Below are positions 45,694 through 55,700 of a DNA stretch of 64,000 nt, piece after piece; positions within the stretch are counted from its first letter, which is position 1, and each line of letters starts with the position of its first letter. The notes under the pieces are model-generated. The model was not told where the DNA came from. It saw only the letters and a program-made list of their open reading frames with translations, and did not search any database. Made by a program: the position numbers and the translations under genes. Source of the stretch: Ricordea florida (lineage: Eukaryota; Cnidaria; Anthozoa; Corallimorpharia; Ricordeidae); NCBI GenBank assembly GCA_949710005.1, contig OX453284.1, positions 5,332,235-5,396,234 of the forward strand, written 5' to 3'.

Positions 45694-46154
45694 GCTAGAA
45701 TGTCAGAACTGCATTTTGAGAAACACGGTCATCTAAACTATATATACAAAAGTTCTTTGAATGACTTTTATCAGTAGCCAATTTCCAATGAACAGTAATC
45801 ATATTGGGCATGTATTCTTTTTTTCCCTCTGGCGAACACTCTCTTACCATGCTTTGGTTCGAATGTTTTTTTTTTTGGTCTGGCGCGACTTTCTTTCTGC
45901 TGGCGCTCACTTGTAGACTGCTGCTAGATTTATCGCGGACTCGAACACGTGTGGTTAAGCAAAACGGCTGACTCGACTGACAACGATCCAGAGAAGGTAA
46001 GACGGTAAGTAGAATGTAATTTAGACAAAGCGAAAAAATCAAATTAGCTACCTTTCCTCTATTCATTCTCTCATTTTGTTTACGATTACGGCAGAATTTA
46101 CAACTAAATTACCTACTGTTTATGGATTGTTGTCAGCCGACTCATCCGCCTTGC

Positions 46155-46655
46155 TCATCAACCACACGTGTAGGCTTTTGTACATCATGCTAGCATTTTT
46201 TCGAGCATTGTAGTGAGGCGAAAGCATTAAGCGATATTCGAGAATTTTAGTGGCATTTTCCCGGAAAATTAATTTTTTGCGAGAAAATAAAATAGAAATT
46301 AACTTTTTTCAGGAGCCCATGTTCATGGTCTCCTTCTTAATTTAACGAAAATGAAATGAAAGACTAAAACTCAAAATTCACGAAAAAAAAAAAACTTAAT
46401 ACAGTTGAGTGGAGACTGAGGACAAGTCAGCGGTTTTACCTTGCAACACTCAAGAGTCAAATACTTTCTGTACATATTAGCCTCATAGATGATTTCGAGG
46501 ATTATGTTTTTTTTGGCTGTACGTTTTTGTAAGTTTAAACTTTGAATTAAATTAAAAAATCGTTTGTATGATGAGCATTATCCGGGCATTTTAGTGGGGA
46601 AACAGAAGCATAATGTACAAAAACAAAACAAAACAAAAGCCTTCACACGTGTTCG
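46155..46655. mobile_element. About 500-bp TIR element
   Basis: The left end (cacacgtgtaggcttttgta, catgctagca, ttttagtggcattttccc) is inverted at the right end (gggcattttagtgggg, cataatgtacaaaa, gccttcacacgtg). Arms are about 90 bp and imperfect. The interior is AT-rich without an ORF. Confidence 0.55.
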
Positions 46656-46928
46656 TACTTTGAGCCCGTAATAATAGCAGCGGTCTACAAATGAGGGCCA
46701 GAGAAAAAAGTCGCGACAGCAGAAAAAAGTCGCACAATAGGTAAGAAAATGTTCGCCAGAAGGAAAAAAAAGATTACATTTCCAATATGTATAAATCTTC
46801 CTCTTTCAAAGTGACTCACTTCAGTCGTCCACTCAGTCCTTATGACAATTCACTGTCAGATAGCATGTCGCAAACCGCGTGGTTTTTAATTCTCTCATTG
46901 TTGTCATTTTTTGACCAGTGTTTTAAAG

Positions 46929-47545
46929 GGAACGGTCATTATTTATCGCCGGAGTAGGGGGGGGGGGGGGTTTGGAGAATTTTGGGGGGGATCACATGGT
47001 TTTCTGAGAAAGGGAAGGGATCGGATCAGGCGTAATTGACAGGCACAAAGGGGAGGACCAGAATAAAAACATGGAATTTCTGGTGGCGGTGGGATCCCCA
47101 TGAATATTTGACATTTAACACTGTTCAACCATTTGAGATTGTTATATTACTGCATGTCAGCTGACAGCAGATAATGGGATCCAGACTAGAAAAAGACACG
47201 GATCAAAAGACACTTTTGACAACCTCGTTCCCAGAGCTTTTCCCATTTTTCTTTCTAGGGAAAAGCCCTGGGAACGAAGTTGACACTTTTGAGACTGCGG
47301 GATAAGGGCCTCATTATACTATAAGTACATCATAGGTTGAAATTCTACCTGAATGTTAAAATACATTGAATATACACCTCAAAAGTTAAATATGGGTGCG
47401 AAGACATGGGGGGGATCACAACAGCTGTCAACAGTGTTGAGGGGGGATCACTACGGTGATATAGCATTTAAAGGGGGATCGGCTAACTTTCGCCGTGTTC
47501 AGCCCAAAATACTCCCCCCCCCCCAGGCGATAAATAATGACTGGT
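46929..47545. mobile_element. About 615-bp TIR element with poly-G/C ends
   Basis: Left gtcattatttatcgcc followed by a poly-G run; right poly-C followed by ggcgataaataatgac: inverted termini. The interior has several ggggggatca phrases, and a hairpin (cgttcccagagcttttccc at about 47226 against gggaaaagccctgggaacga at about 47260). No coding capacity. Confidence 0.7.
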
Positions 47546-47983
47546 TCCTAAATCGCAAAATGAAGGCTTGACCCTTATTCAAACGTAAAAATGATGCCAA
47601 GGAAAGGTAAATAAACTGTGAAAAATCCTTAATAGTAATAAATATAAAACAATTTATTTGGATATGCTTATAACATTTTCGAAAAAAATAAAACCTTCAA
47701 AAGTGAAGATATCAGTTAATTGGGATGAATAAACACTTATAGAAATTTATGAAATTAATTTATCATGCATATTCCAAAATCCCCGGCTTTTAGCTGTCAA
47801 TACAAGAATTAATTTGGCGGATCATTTTGGGGCCTGTACAGTTCAACATTCTTCTGTTGTCCGGGGATACTGCCGAAATACGAGACAACTCTTATGTTCT
47901 TCGGGGTTTTGTTACTGTTATACTAGAGACCATTAGTAGTAACTGCTGCTAGGTTCCAAAGATTTCTTGCATTCCCTAGGAAA

Positions 47984-48901
47984 ATGTCCCATTTAGTACC
48001 GTTGTCAAAGTCATACGAAGCCTATAAAAGGTCCTTCCAAGTGATCTTGAATCGTTCTACGATCCGACAGGCGATTATTTCATGTATACAACGAGGTACG
48101 AAAAGAGGGCTTGAAAAATTCACCGAAGCGAGCTTTAGCGGGGAGAATAGAGCATTCAGAATTCTTGGTGTTGGGAGTGGAGAAGGAAAAATGGATTTGT
48201 TGAAGGTGCAGATAGTTGCAGAACATCTGGGATCAAACAAAAACAAACTCACGATTGATAATGTTATTGTGGAGCCGAGTTCTGTGTTACTGCAAGAGTT
48301 TAAGAAGTCCACTTTTTCGTTACCACTCTCTCTCGCTCATATGGCTAAAGTGACATTCGACTGGAGACAGACAGCCTTCCAAGACTACATTCAAGAATCC
48401 ATGTCTCCTGATGATAAAAACAAGACTTTACAGGACAGTTTTGATTACATTCATTTTGTTCACAGCATTTACTACATGGACGCTGGCGTTACGTTGGAAT
48501 GGTGTTTCGAAAACCAGCTTCGTTCAAACGGCGTCATATTCTGCCTTGTTCAAAGCCAAGAATCATTCATTGTCAAGTTGTCAAAAGCGATGAATATTCA
48601 CTGTGGAGATGTGACATTTTACACTGATGTTGATTTGGAAAACATCGCCAAAAGGAACAACTGGTTGTACACCGTCATCAAACAGCAGTATGTTGTTGAC
48701 GTCACGATCTGCTTCGAAGGGCCCTCTGAAGAAGGTGACCTGTTAATCGACTTTTTGTCCCATCACAGGAATTTCCGAGTAACTGCCGGTACGCATTTGA
48801 CCAAAGCCTTTAATGAACACTTATCAGCCCTAGTGAATGAGGATAACGGAGGTAAAAAGTATGTCAAAGGGGAAATGGCAGCTGTTTTAATCTTCAAGTG
48901 A
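47984..48901 (+). CDS. HNMT: Histamine N-methyltransferase-like enzyme
   Basis: Single exon, 305 residues, close to the approximately 292 residues of vertebrate histamine N-methyltransferase. It is a Rossmann-fold, SAM-dependent methyltransferase: the SAM-binding loop reads ILGVGSGEGKMDLL (about 59-72), followed by the acidic-strand block VEPSS (about 96-100), FDYIHFVHSIYYM (about 151-163), and the C-terminal EEGDLLIDFL with NFRVTAG that are typical of this family. The start ATG is followed directly by the family's N-terminal helix (SYEAYKRSFQVILNRS). In vertebrates the enzyme inactivates histamine in the cytosol; the cnidarian substrate is not certain, and the active-site aromatic residues cannot be confirmed by reading alone. 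It lies 2.5 kb after NXPE copy 2, near a cluster of amine-type receptors. Confidence 0.9.
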   Translation: MSHLVPLSKSYEAYKRSFQVILNRSTIRQAIISCIQRGTKRGLEKFTEASFSGENRAFRILGVGSGEGKMDLLKVQIVAEHLGSNKNKLTIDNVIVEPSSVLLQEFKKSTFSLPLSLAHMAKVTFDWRQTAFQDYIQESMSPDDKNKTLQDSFDYIHFVHSIYYMDAGVTLEWCFENQLRSNGVIFCLVQSQESFIVKLSKAMNIHCGDVTFYTDVDLENIAKRNNWLYTVIKQQYVVDVTICFEGPSEEGDLLIDFLSHHRNFRVTAGTHLTKAFNEHLSALVNEDNGGKKYVKGEMAAVLIFK

Positions 48902-49997
48902 GCAATGAAGGGCAAGAAATGTGACCGTTTGTCGGTTGCATCTGTGGCAACGCTTCGTTTAAACGATCAACTCCGTAACTTTTTGACCGTAAGCTGAAGG
49001 GAATATACTAGCAAGGCTTTAAGGTCCTTCTCCAAGAACAGCTCTTAGAAAACCTCAGGCATAGAGTTTCGTTCACAGTTCAAGGAGTGAGTTTTCAGTC
49101 CACTGTGCACACGCACTGGCCGATAGCGAAGAGAAATTTTTTAAAAAAACTAAGAGGGAAATTATCTATTTGTTACGAAACCAAAACCTTCCATTCAATT
49201 AAGATGGCAACACTGAGGAGACGTGGGATATGGACAGAATCATTTTAGTGTCTTAATTGATCCCCTTACCTTATACTAGACAGTTACTACCGAATACCAA
49301 AACGTACTGTAGAGTCTTTTTTGAGTTCGAATGACGCAAATATGTTTGATAGTGTAACAAAGTTGATGACAGAATTCATTAGAAATCAGATATCTCACTT
49401 GAGTTTTTTGGGAGAATCTATCACGATCGACCCCACCAGGAGAAAAAGATCAGAGGCCTACTGCACTGTGAAACGCCGACACTTGCTTAACTAGTTTACC
49501 TTTTTTTCATTACTTCTTTTGTGCGTTTAATCCCGTGACAAATGATTCAGTTATCACAGACAGCTAAAAACTGCTGAATGTATTAAGCCGGCAAAGGCGG
49601 GCTTCAAAGTGAAATATAACAAACTTTTCCTGCAGCTGTTGGCATTCCTTGTTTGTATTCAAAGTTGACCAAAATATATCTTTCGTGACTTTGTCCCAAC
49701 TAACACAGACAGGCCTTTGTATTCAGGTAATCATGACCTTGCAGAAATAAGAAGTACTCGAGAATCGTACCCCTAAATTATGCTCTGAATGTTGTGATTC
49801 AAAACGGATTAACTTTTACCATAAAAAGTATTCATTTACTCGCCTAATAGAAAGAGAAAAATTAAGATCTAGAAAGCTTCTGAACATGGCACTATTACCA
49901 TAAGAATTATTGCTTAGGTGAATTGTAAATTATTAACTAGTTTTACGTTACATTGGGCAATCAATATAAGTGTAATAAAACTAACTGGTAACGGCCT
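48902..49997. other. Intergenic after the HNMT-like gene
   Basis: It holds the presumed 3' UTR of the HNMT-like gene and AT-rich DNA. A plus-strand AATAAA occurs near 49974. No gene or repeat family was recognised. Confidence 0.45.
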
Positions 49998-50205
49998 TAA
50001 CCCTTAAGTCCCAGGGGTGACCAGCATCCAATTTCTCATTATAGTATTCACTGTTCATCAACCATTCATGTTATGAGAATAACGAAAATGATCACCAAAA
50101 AAGAGTTGTATTGATATTTAAAGACATTATCTCACTAGTGATATAACAAATATATCAGAACAGTTAGGAGAAAATAAATATTGATATTGGGGCTTAAAGG
50201 GTTAA
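49998..50205. mobile_element. MITE family A, copy 2
   Basis: Termini ttaacccttaagtccc and gggcttaaagggttaa. The interior matches the copy at 717-926 in opposite orientation (tcaccaaaaaagagttgtat). Confidence 0.8.
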
Positions 50206-50369
50206 AATGGTTGCAGTTGTTAATACAACAACAAAAGGAAAGAATAGCTAAGAAACGAAACCTGTTGAGGAGCTAAGAAGCAAAAGAACCAACAGCTGAA
50301 CGTTGAATTGAAACGAGTAAAAGTGCTAACTGGTTTCTAACTATTATTCCAATTTATTATATAGACACG

Positions 50370-50670
50370 AGTGCTTTACTGGAAAATATACCACTCGTAA
50401 AATTCATAAAAACTACATCCGGGACCCGAGTGGTTTATTTTCCATAATCTCACACGTGAGTTTATCGATGACGTAATTTCGGTAATTTCCCTCCGAGATT
50501 CTTTTTGTCTATATAATAAAAAAAATATTACACGGCGGCTTGAAGATATGAATTTTATTTTCTCGTGGCAAAAACAATATTTTACTCACTCGCTGCGCTC
50601 GTTCGTAAAATATCGTTTTGCCACTCGAAAATAAAATTCGTAACTTCGCACCACCGTGTAATATCCTCTA
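50370..50670. mobile_element. MITE family F, copy 2 (hairpin)
   Basis: attacacggcggcttgaaga at about 50528 pairs with the inverse near 50646-50662, and ttttattttctcgtggcaaa with tttgccactcgaaaataaaa. It corresponds to 32510-32800. The hairpin part alone is about 140 bp. Confidence 0.8.
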
Positions 50671-50692
50671 TGTATATTATCCTCTATGTATA

Positions 50693-50823
50693 TGTTGTAG
50701 TTCAATTTTTTACTTGGTTCAAATTTTATTTTCCTTTGTTTTCTGGTATGGTAATGTGTGATAATGAGTTTGAAACAAAGGAAAATAAAATTTAAACCAA
50801 GGATAAAATTGAACGATAACATA
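50693..50823. mobile_element. MITE family D, copy 2
   Basis: The same 130-bp hairpin as 42442-42570 in the same orientation, with a few differences; it lies almost directly after the family F copy. Confidence 0.85.
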
Positions 50824-51160
50824 CCCATCAAGGATGAAGAAATGAATGTAAACAGTGTATGAGAATTTCATGTCAAATTGAAATTCTTCAGGCAATCATA
50901 TACTGTGTTTCTGCACAACTAAGGTCTTGGAAAGAGAGCCTTAAAAGGACATTACTGAGAGCCGAGGATTTGTTTCCACAATTTTTTTTTTTCAGATGCA
51001 ATCGATTTCTATTTTTGCCATCCTCAGGAAGAGAAGACAAGAATTAATTTATATAATTAACATGGTATTTTCTAACCAAGCTGGGAGATTATTTTCGGGT
51101 TTCCAGTAATTCCAACACAGTAGTAAAGCCTATCAAGTGAAACGTTGCAAGAGTCGGAAT

Positions 51161-51303
51161 GATTTCCGCACAGGTCCCTACTTCATTATGCATGCTGAAG
51201 CTGTCTTGTCTGGTGTAATGCACGTGCAAATATTTCTTGTGTTCGAAGAACAAAATAGTATAGTTACAGAATGCATAATGAAGTAGGGACCTGTGCGGAA
51301 ATC
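51161..51303. mobile_element. 143-bp hairpin with perfect 33-bp arms
   Basis: gatttccgcacaggtcccta plus the next 13 bases (to atgcat) are exactly inverted at 51271-51303, around a 77-bp loop. No coding capacity. Confidence 0.9.
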
Positions 51304-52443
51304 TTACCCAAGAGTCGCCGGCCTTAATTAACAGTACCATTTTACGCAGATTATAAACGTTACGTTCACAGAGTCCAGACTTAACTACTGATTTACTGTG
51401 TAATAAGTTCTTCATACAGTTGAGTTTGTCATACCATTTAGTTAACCTCCTGTTAATTAGAACTATATGTTTCGCGCTCTTCCCCTCGCGCGCGACTCGC
51501 CTTCGCGCGCGACTCGCTAGACTTTAGTGGTCGGGATGCGTTATGATAGTTGCCACGTTTATCGTTGCATCCAATTACTGTAAATCACGGACATACCTCA
51601 CCCTATAGAATCATTACGCGGCCATCGTCTTTATTTTTCTATATTATTATTTCTAGATTTGACCCTTTAACGAAGATTCATGTATGTGATTTACTGAAGA
51701 AGAGATTGATCACAACAACTTCTTTACCTTCTTGCAATCAGGAAGGCTACGCATGATTAAAACGTTTGGACCAAACATCAAAAACTTTTCTAGGATTCTC
51801 ATCATCCTATCCATAAAATCTGTTTTACCGCCAGTCAGAACTAAATCCCTTATATTCGTGTTTTGTTCTTAAGTTAGAATCAGCGTAAACCAAAACAACA
51901 GACAGTATAAGTTATTAGTACTTAAATTCAAGCTTCGTCAAAACGAATTCACAACTATAGTTTATTTAAATAGTTTTCCAATCAAACTGCCCAAAGAATT
52001 TTTCATTAGGGATCATATATAGCGATTAGACGGTAAAAAGAGAGAATTCAAAATGGAGATAGTGGCAGTTCGAAGGGAAATGGCAGGGTTTCAAATAGCA
52101 CACGGGTCAAAAACACATATCCTACAAGTCTTTCAATAAATATATTCCTCTTTAAGGTAGGATTTCAGTTACACTTTGCCAGCTGGGTGCATGCAAGCAT
52201 GTTAGGTACTTTAACCACTGGAACAACTTTGCTGAGACGCCGTAGAAAATTATCACTGGTAACTAGGGGTAGCGAAGTCACTAAGCAATACAAAACCACT
52301 GCACAAAGAAGCATTTTACTTGAAAGTACTACCATGAGACAAACTTCATCAACAACAGGTCACAAAGAAAACGTGTATGTCGCTTACTTTGTGAGAAGAA
52401 AACCGTGTTACTTTTAACGGGTCCATCAAAATTCCATTAATAT
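51304..52443. other. Intergenic, no gene seen
   Basis: AT-rich DNA; a short GC-rich tandem doublet (cgcgcgcgactcgc twice) lies at about 51487-51520. No gene recognised. Confidence 0.4.
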
Positions 52444-52746
52444 TTAACAATTATTCGCCGAAGGCGAAGTGATTATCGAGGAATATTCACCGAGACGAAG
52501 TCGAGGTGAATATTCACCGATAATCACTGAGCCTGAGGCGAATAATTGTTTTAGTATAAATACGTAGGTTATTATTTCAAGAAAGAAAAGAAAAAGCATT
52601 CTACAACACGAACAAATTTCATTTCATCAAAGGCGCGAACGACTGGCAGCCATTTTGTTCGTCGAGGTGATTATCGGCTGATAATCCGAGATAGCGAACC
52701 AATCAGAGCGCGCGGTTTTGTATAATCACCTGAGTATTTCTACTAA
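52444..52746. mobile_element. MITE family E, copy 2 (inverted relative to copy 1)
   Basis: ttaacaattattcgcc at the left, cacctgagtatttctac at the right; the interior matches 42835-43141 in reverse, including the terminal hairpin and the YY1-like cagccattttg. Confidence 0.85.
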
Positions 52747-55700
52747 TCTAAATTAGCCCCTATCGCGGCCACAAAATATACCAGATAGTGATTTCAAGGC
52801 ATTGTGCAAAGCGAAATTCTCTTAACTTTGCTTCCATTTATCGAAGCCTACGGAGCGTCAGGCTGTAGTTTCTTCATCTGCTGACGGTTATTTTGAAAAT
52901 TGCAAAAGCCGATATTTTAGTGTATTGTGTTGCTTCAAAACTAAAATAAACATTACAGTAATTATTGTAAAATCTTGAAACTGCTTCCGTTGGAAAACAG
53001 AGTTTATTTCTGTTTGTGTAGACGTTCTTCTTTTAATTTCTGTACACAAATTAATCATGGCGGGCACACATCATTAAAAGTTTATTTTTCTTTTGCGTCT
53101 GCGGTTGAAAACACTTCATCAGTAAGGAAAACCTCATATCTTTTATCTTTTACGTTTTTGCCTTGTCCGGCTTCATTTTCAGCGTTTCCAAGATTTTTGC
53201 ATCAGTTTGATGTGATTAATTTTTAATTACACGTGTTTGACAGTTTTAAATGTTTGGAGATCTAGACACGTCGGCCATACAACGCTGTTTTAGTAATCAG
53301 CTTTGAAAAATGGCTCCTGAAAAACCACGTGTGTTTTCAGTACTTTATGAATGGCTTTGCTCAATGTTTACGAATATGTAATGTTAACTGGCAGGAAAAA
53401 GGATTATTTTAAATAACAAGTAAACAACAGTAACCTAGGAAAGTAGGACAGACGTAACATGACATGATTAGTTTCTGTTTTTGTTATAGTTTGCAAGATT
53501 CATCCATAGAAAAACAACATTTAAGGATGTTAGTACTGAAGATAGTCAGCCCGCATATGTGTTACCTGCGTGTATCACTAAACTGTTCTACCAATTCAAT
53601 CAGGAAAACAACGAACTGTGTAGACAATATCACTGTCAAACACTTTAGTATCCACACGGCGACAAGAATACTCCAAAGGCACCCAGTGATATAAACGTCA
53701 ACCTCTGTGCAACGAAAAAAGTCAAAACGTTTTATAGAATTTCTGTTCTAACGTTCGTGGTTTGATGTGTGACACAACCTTTCCCTGCCTGCACATGTTC
53801 TCCTCTTTTGTAAATGTTAATAATTTAAATTGTACGTTGCATATAGTGCTAATAGCTATGAACCCACATCAGTTAAGCCCTGGGGGACAATTAGTACCAA
53901 TTAGTCAGAGTCCGCTTGTATCCAAAAACTCCATTAGTGCAATTACACTTCAGATAATGGGAGAATTGGTCTGGAGTGGAGTTACACAGCTCAGACTATC
54001 AATGCTCTTAGTATTGTGAATAGAACAAAGATATTCTTTTGCCTCGTTTGCTTTTTTCATAGGTACTTCATTTGTAACCACAAGCTACACACACGAATTC
54101 TGTTAACAAAGAAAAGCCATAAGTACAACTAGCTTGATGTAACGTATTCTCCAAAAACAGAGACTCCAAAAGTAGGAATTAATATAAAGAGGGAGAATTA
54201 AGTAAAACACCTGCAGTATACAGTAAAGAGCAGATGTAGACGGAGACAAAAGTAAACTTCGTTAACTTCGATTCACGCCTAATTGAATCGCTCAGTCATT
54301 AAGAAAATTCCACTTGAAGTTGTTCGCTTCTTGAAGCGAAGATAAACGCCGAATTATAAAGAGAACTGCGGCAAGACCTCGAGTCGCCATCATCGCGGCT
54401 GTCAACCATATCTTCTTAGCACTGGTACTTTTAGTGATTGATCCTACACTGAATCTCATACACAAATCGAGATTTTCAGCTCATTTCTTAGCGTGAAGCT
54501 TATCAGAATTTGAGGGTACCTTTCAGGGTTTAGCAAAATTGAGAGATGTAATTAAGATATCTTCCTGTAGCTATCAAGTTAAGTGAGTAAGTTCCTCTTG
54601 AGATTTTCTAAACACAGCCGTACTTTTACGATTTCTTATTGCGCAGGTGATTTTTCCGGTGGTGGCTTTGTTAGCTTTGTAAATTACAATAGAAAACCTC
54701 GAAAATATTTCTCTTAGGAAAGCGAATGTTGAAACACTTGGTCTACCACGGGCAAAAAATCAACGATATCAATGCAAGTAGATGACTTTCCCAATTCTCT
54801 AGACTCTTTATTTGCTTTAATTTCATTTAACACTGAAGAACTGTTTAGGCTTTCAATTTTCGAAAGACACTTGGAGCCGTAAATTGAGCCTTCAGCAGAA
54901 ATAGACATGTAAATTCAAAAGTACAGATGTTGTGAGAAAATTTTACTGCTTTAATTCCTCAGAAATCTATAAAGTGCTCATAGAATGAAAAATAGTTGTG
55001 CCTTACATGTTAGCAGCTTATTTTGAGGTGTGAGATTTTTGTCATTCAGACAACGACTTCAGGCGCCCTCTATAGACTGGCATTAATCATTTAAATCATT
55101 TAAATCAATTGCTAAGGATGAAACGTCCACGTTTTAATGCTTAAATAGAATTTCAACTCTTGCTTTCTGCGATTCATCAAAAAGAAGCTATTTAGGGAAA
55201 TAAACAATGTCTAATCTCTTCACCAATGAGAAATGTGTACGTGAAAGGCTCGAAAAGTAACTTGTATTTTTGTAAAGATTGCCAGTAAAGAAGCTTTCTT
55301 GCGGAATTCGAAAGTAATTGGAAGGATAAACTCAAACTTGGGGAGGATTAAATTGAGTCGGAAAGCCGACGTAAATACAGTCTCTTAGACAACCTGCCAC
55401 TGTGATACCATAGTCTACCGTCTACAAGAGAACCAGTCGTATTGAGAAGGGGAAAAGAGACGGAAAACGGTCAATTAACGTATCCCTAGGCCTGAAAGCA
55501 CATGGGAGAAGGTTCGGTACCGGAAAATTAACCAACTCGTAAGCAAAATGCAATACGAACAAAAAACATCGGATGATAATATAAATCTATCTGAGCAAAA
55601 AATCTTTTTTAACAAATATGATATAAATCTTGTAATATAATAGAAATCTTACAACAAATATCAATCTTGTTAAATGCACTAGTCAAGCTGATATGAAGTG

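Larger units (their letters stand above)
45694..47983. other. Repeat-rich intergenic region
   Basis: It contains two TIR elements (46155-46655 and 46929-47545). A minus ORF of 123 codons (45695-46066) begins with a signal-peptide-like segment and has a possible donor after its 52nd codon, but overlaps repeat-like DNA and has no partner exon, so it is not called as a gene. Confidence 0.45.

Noticed and set aside
45695..46066. 123-codon minus ORF with a signal-peptide-like start
   Set aside because: Overlaps repeat-like sequence, has no partner exon or recognised domain.
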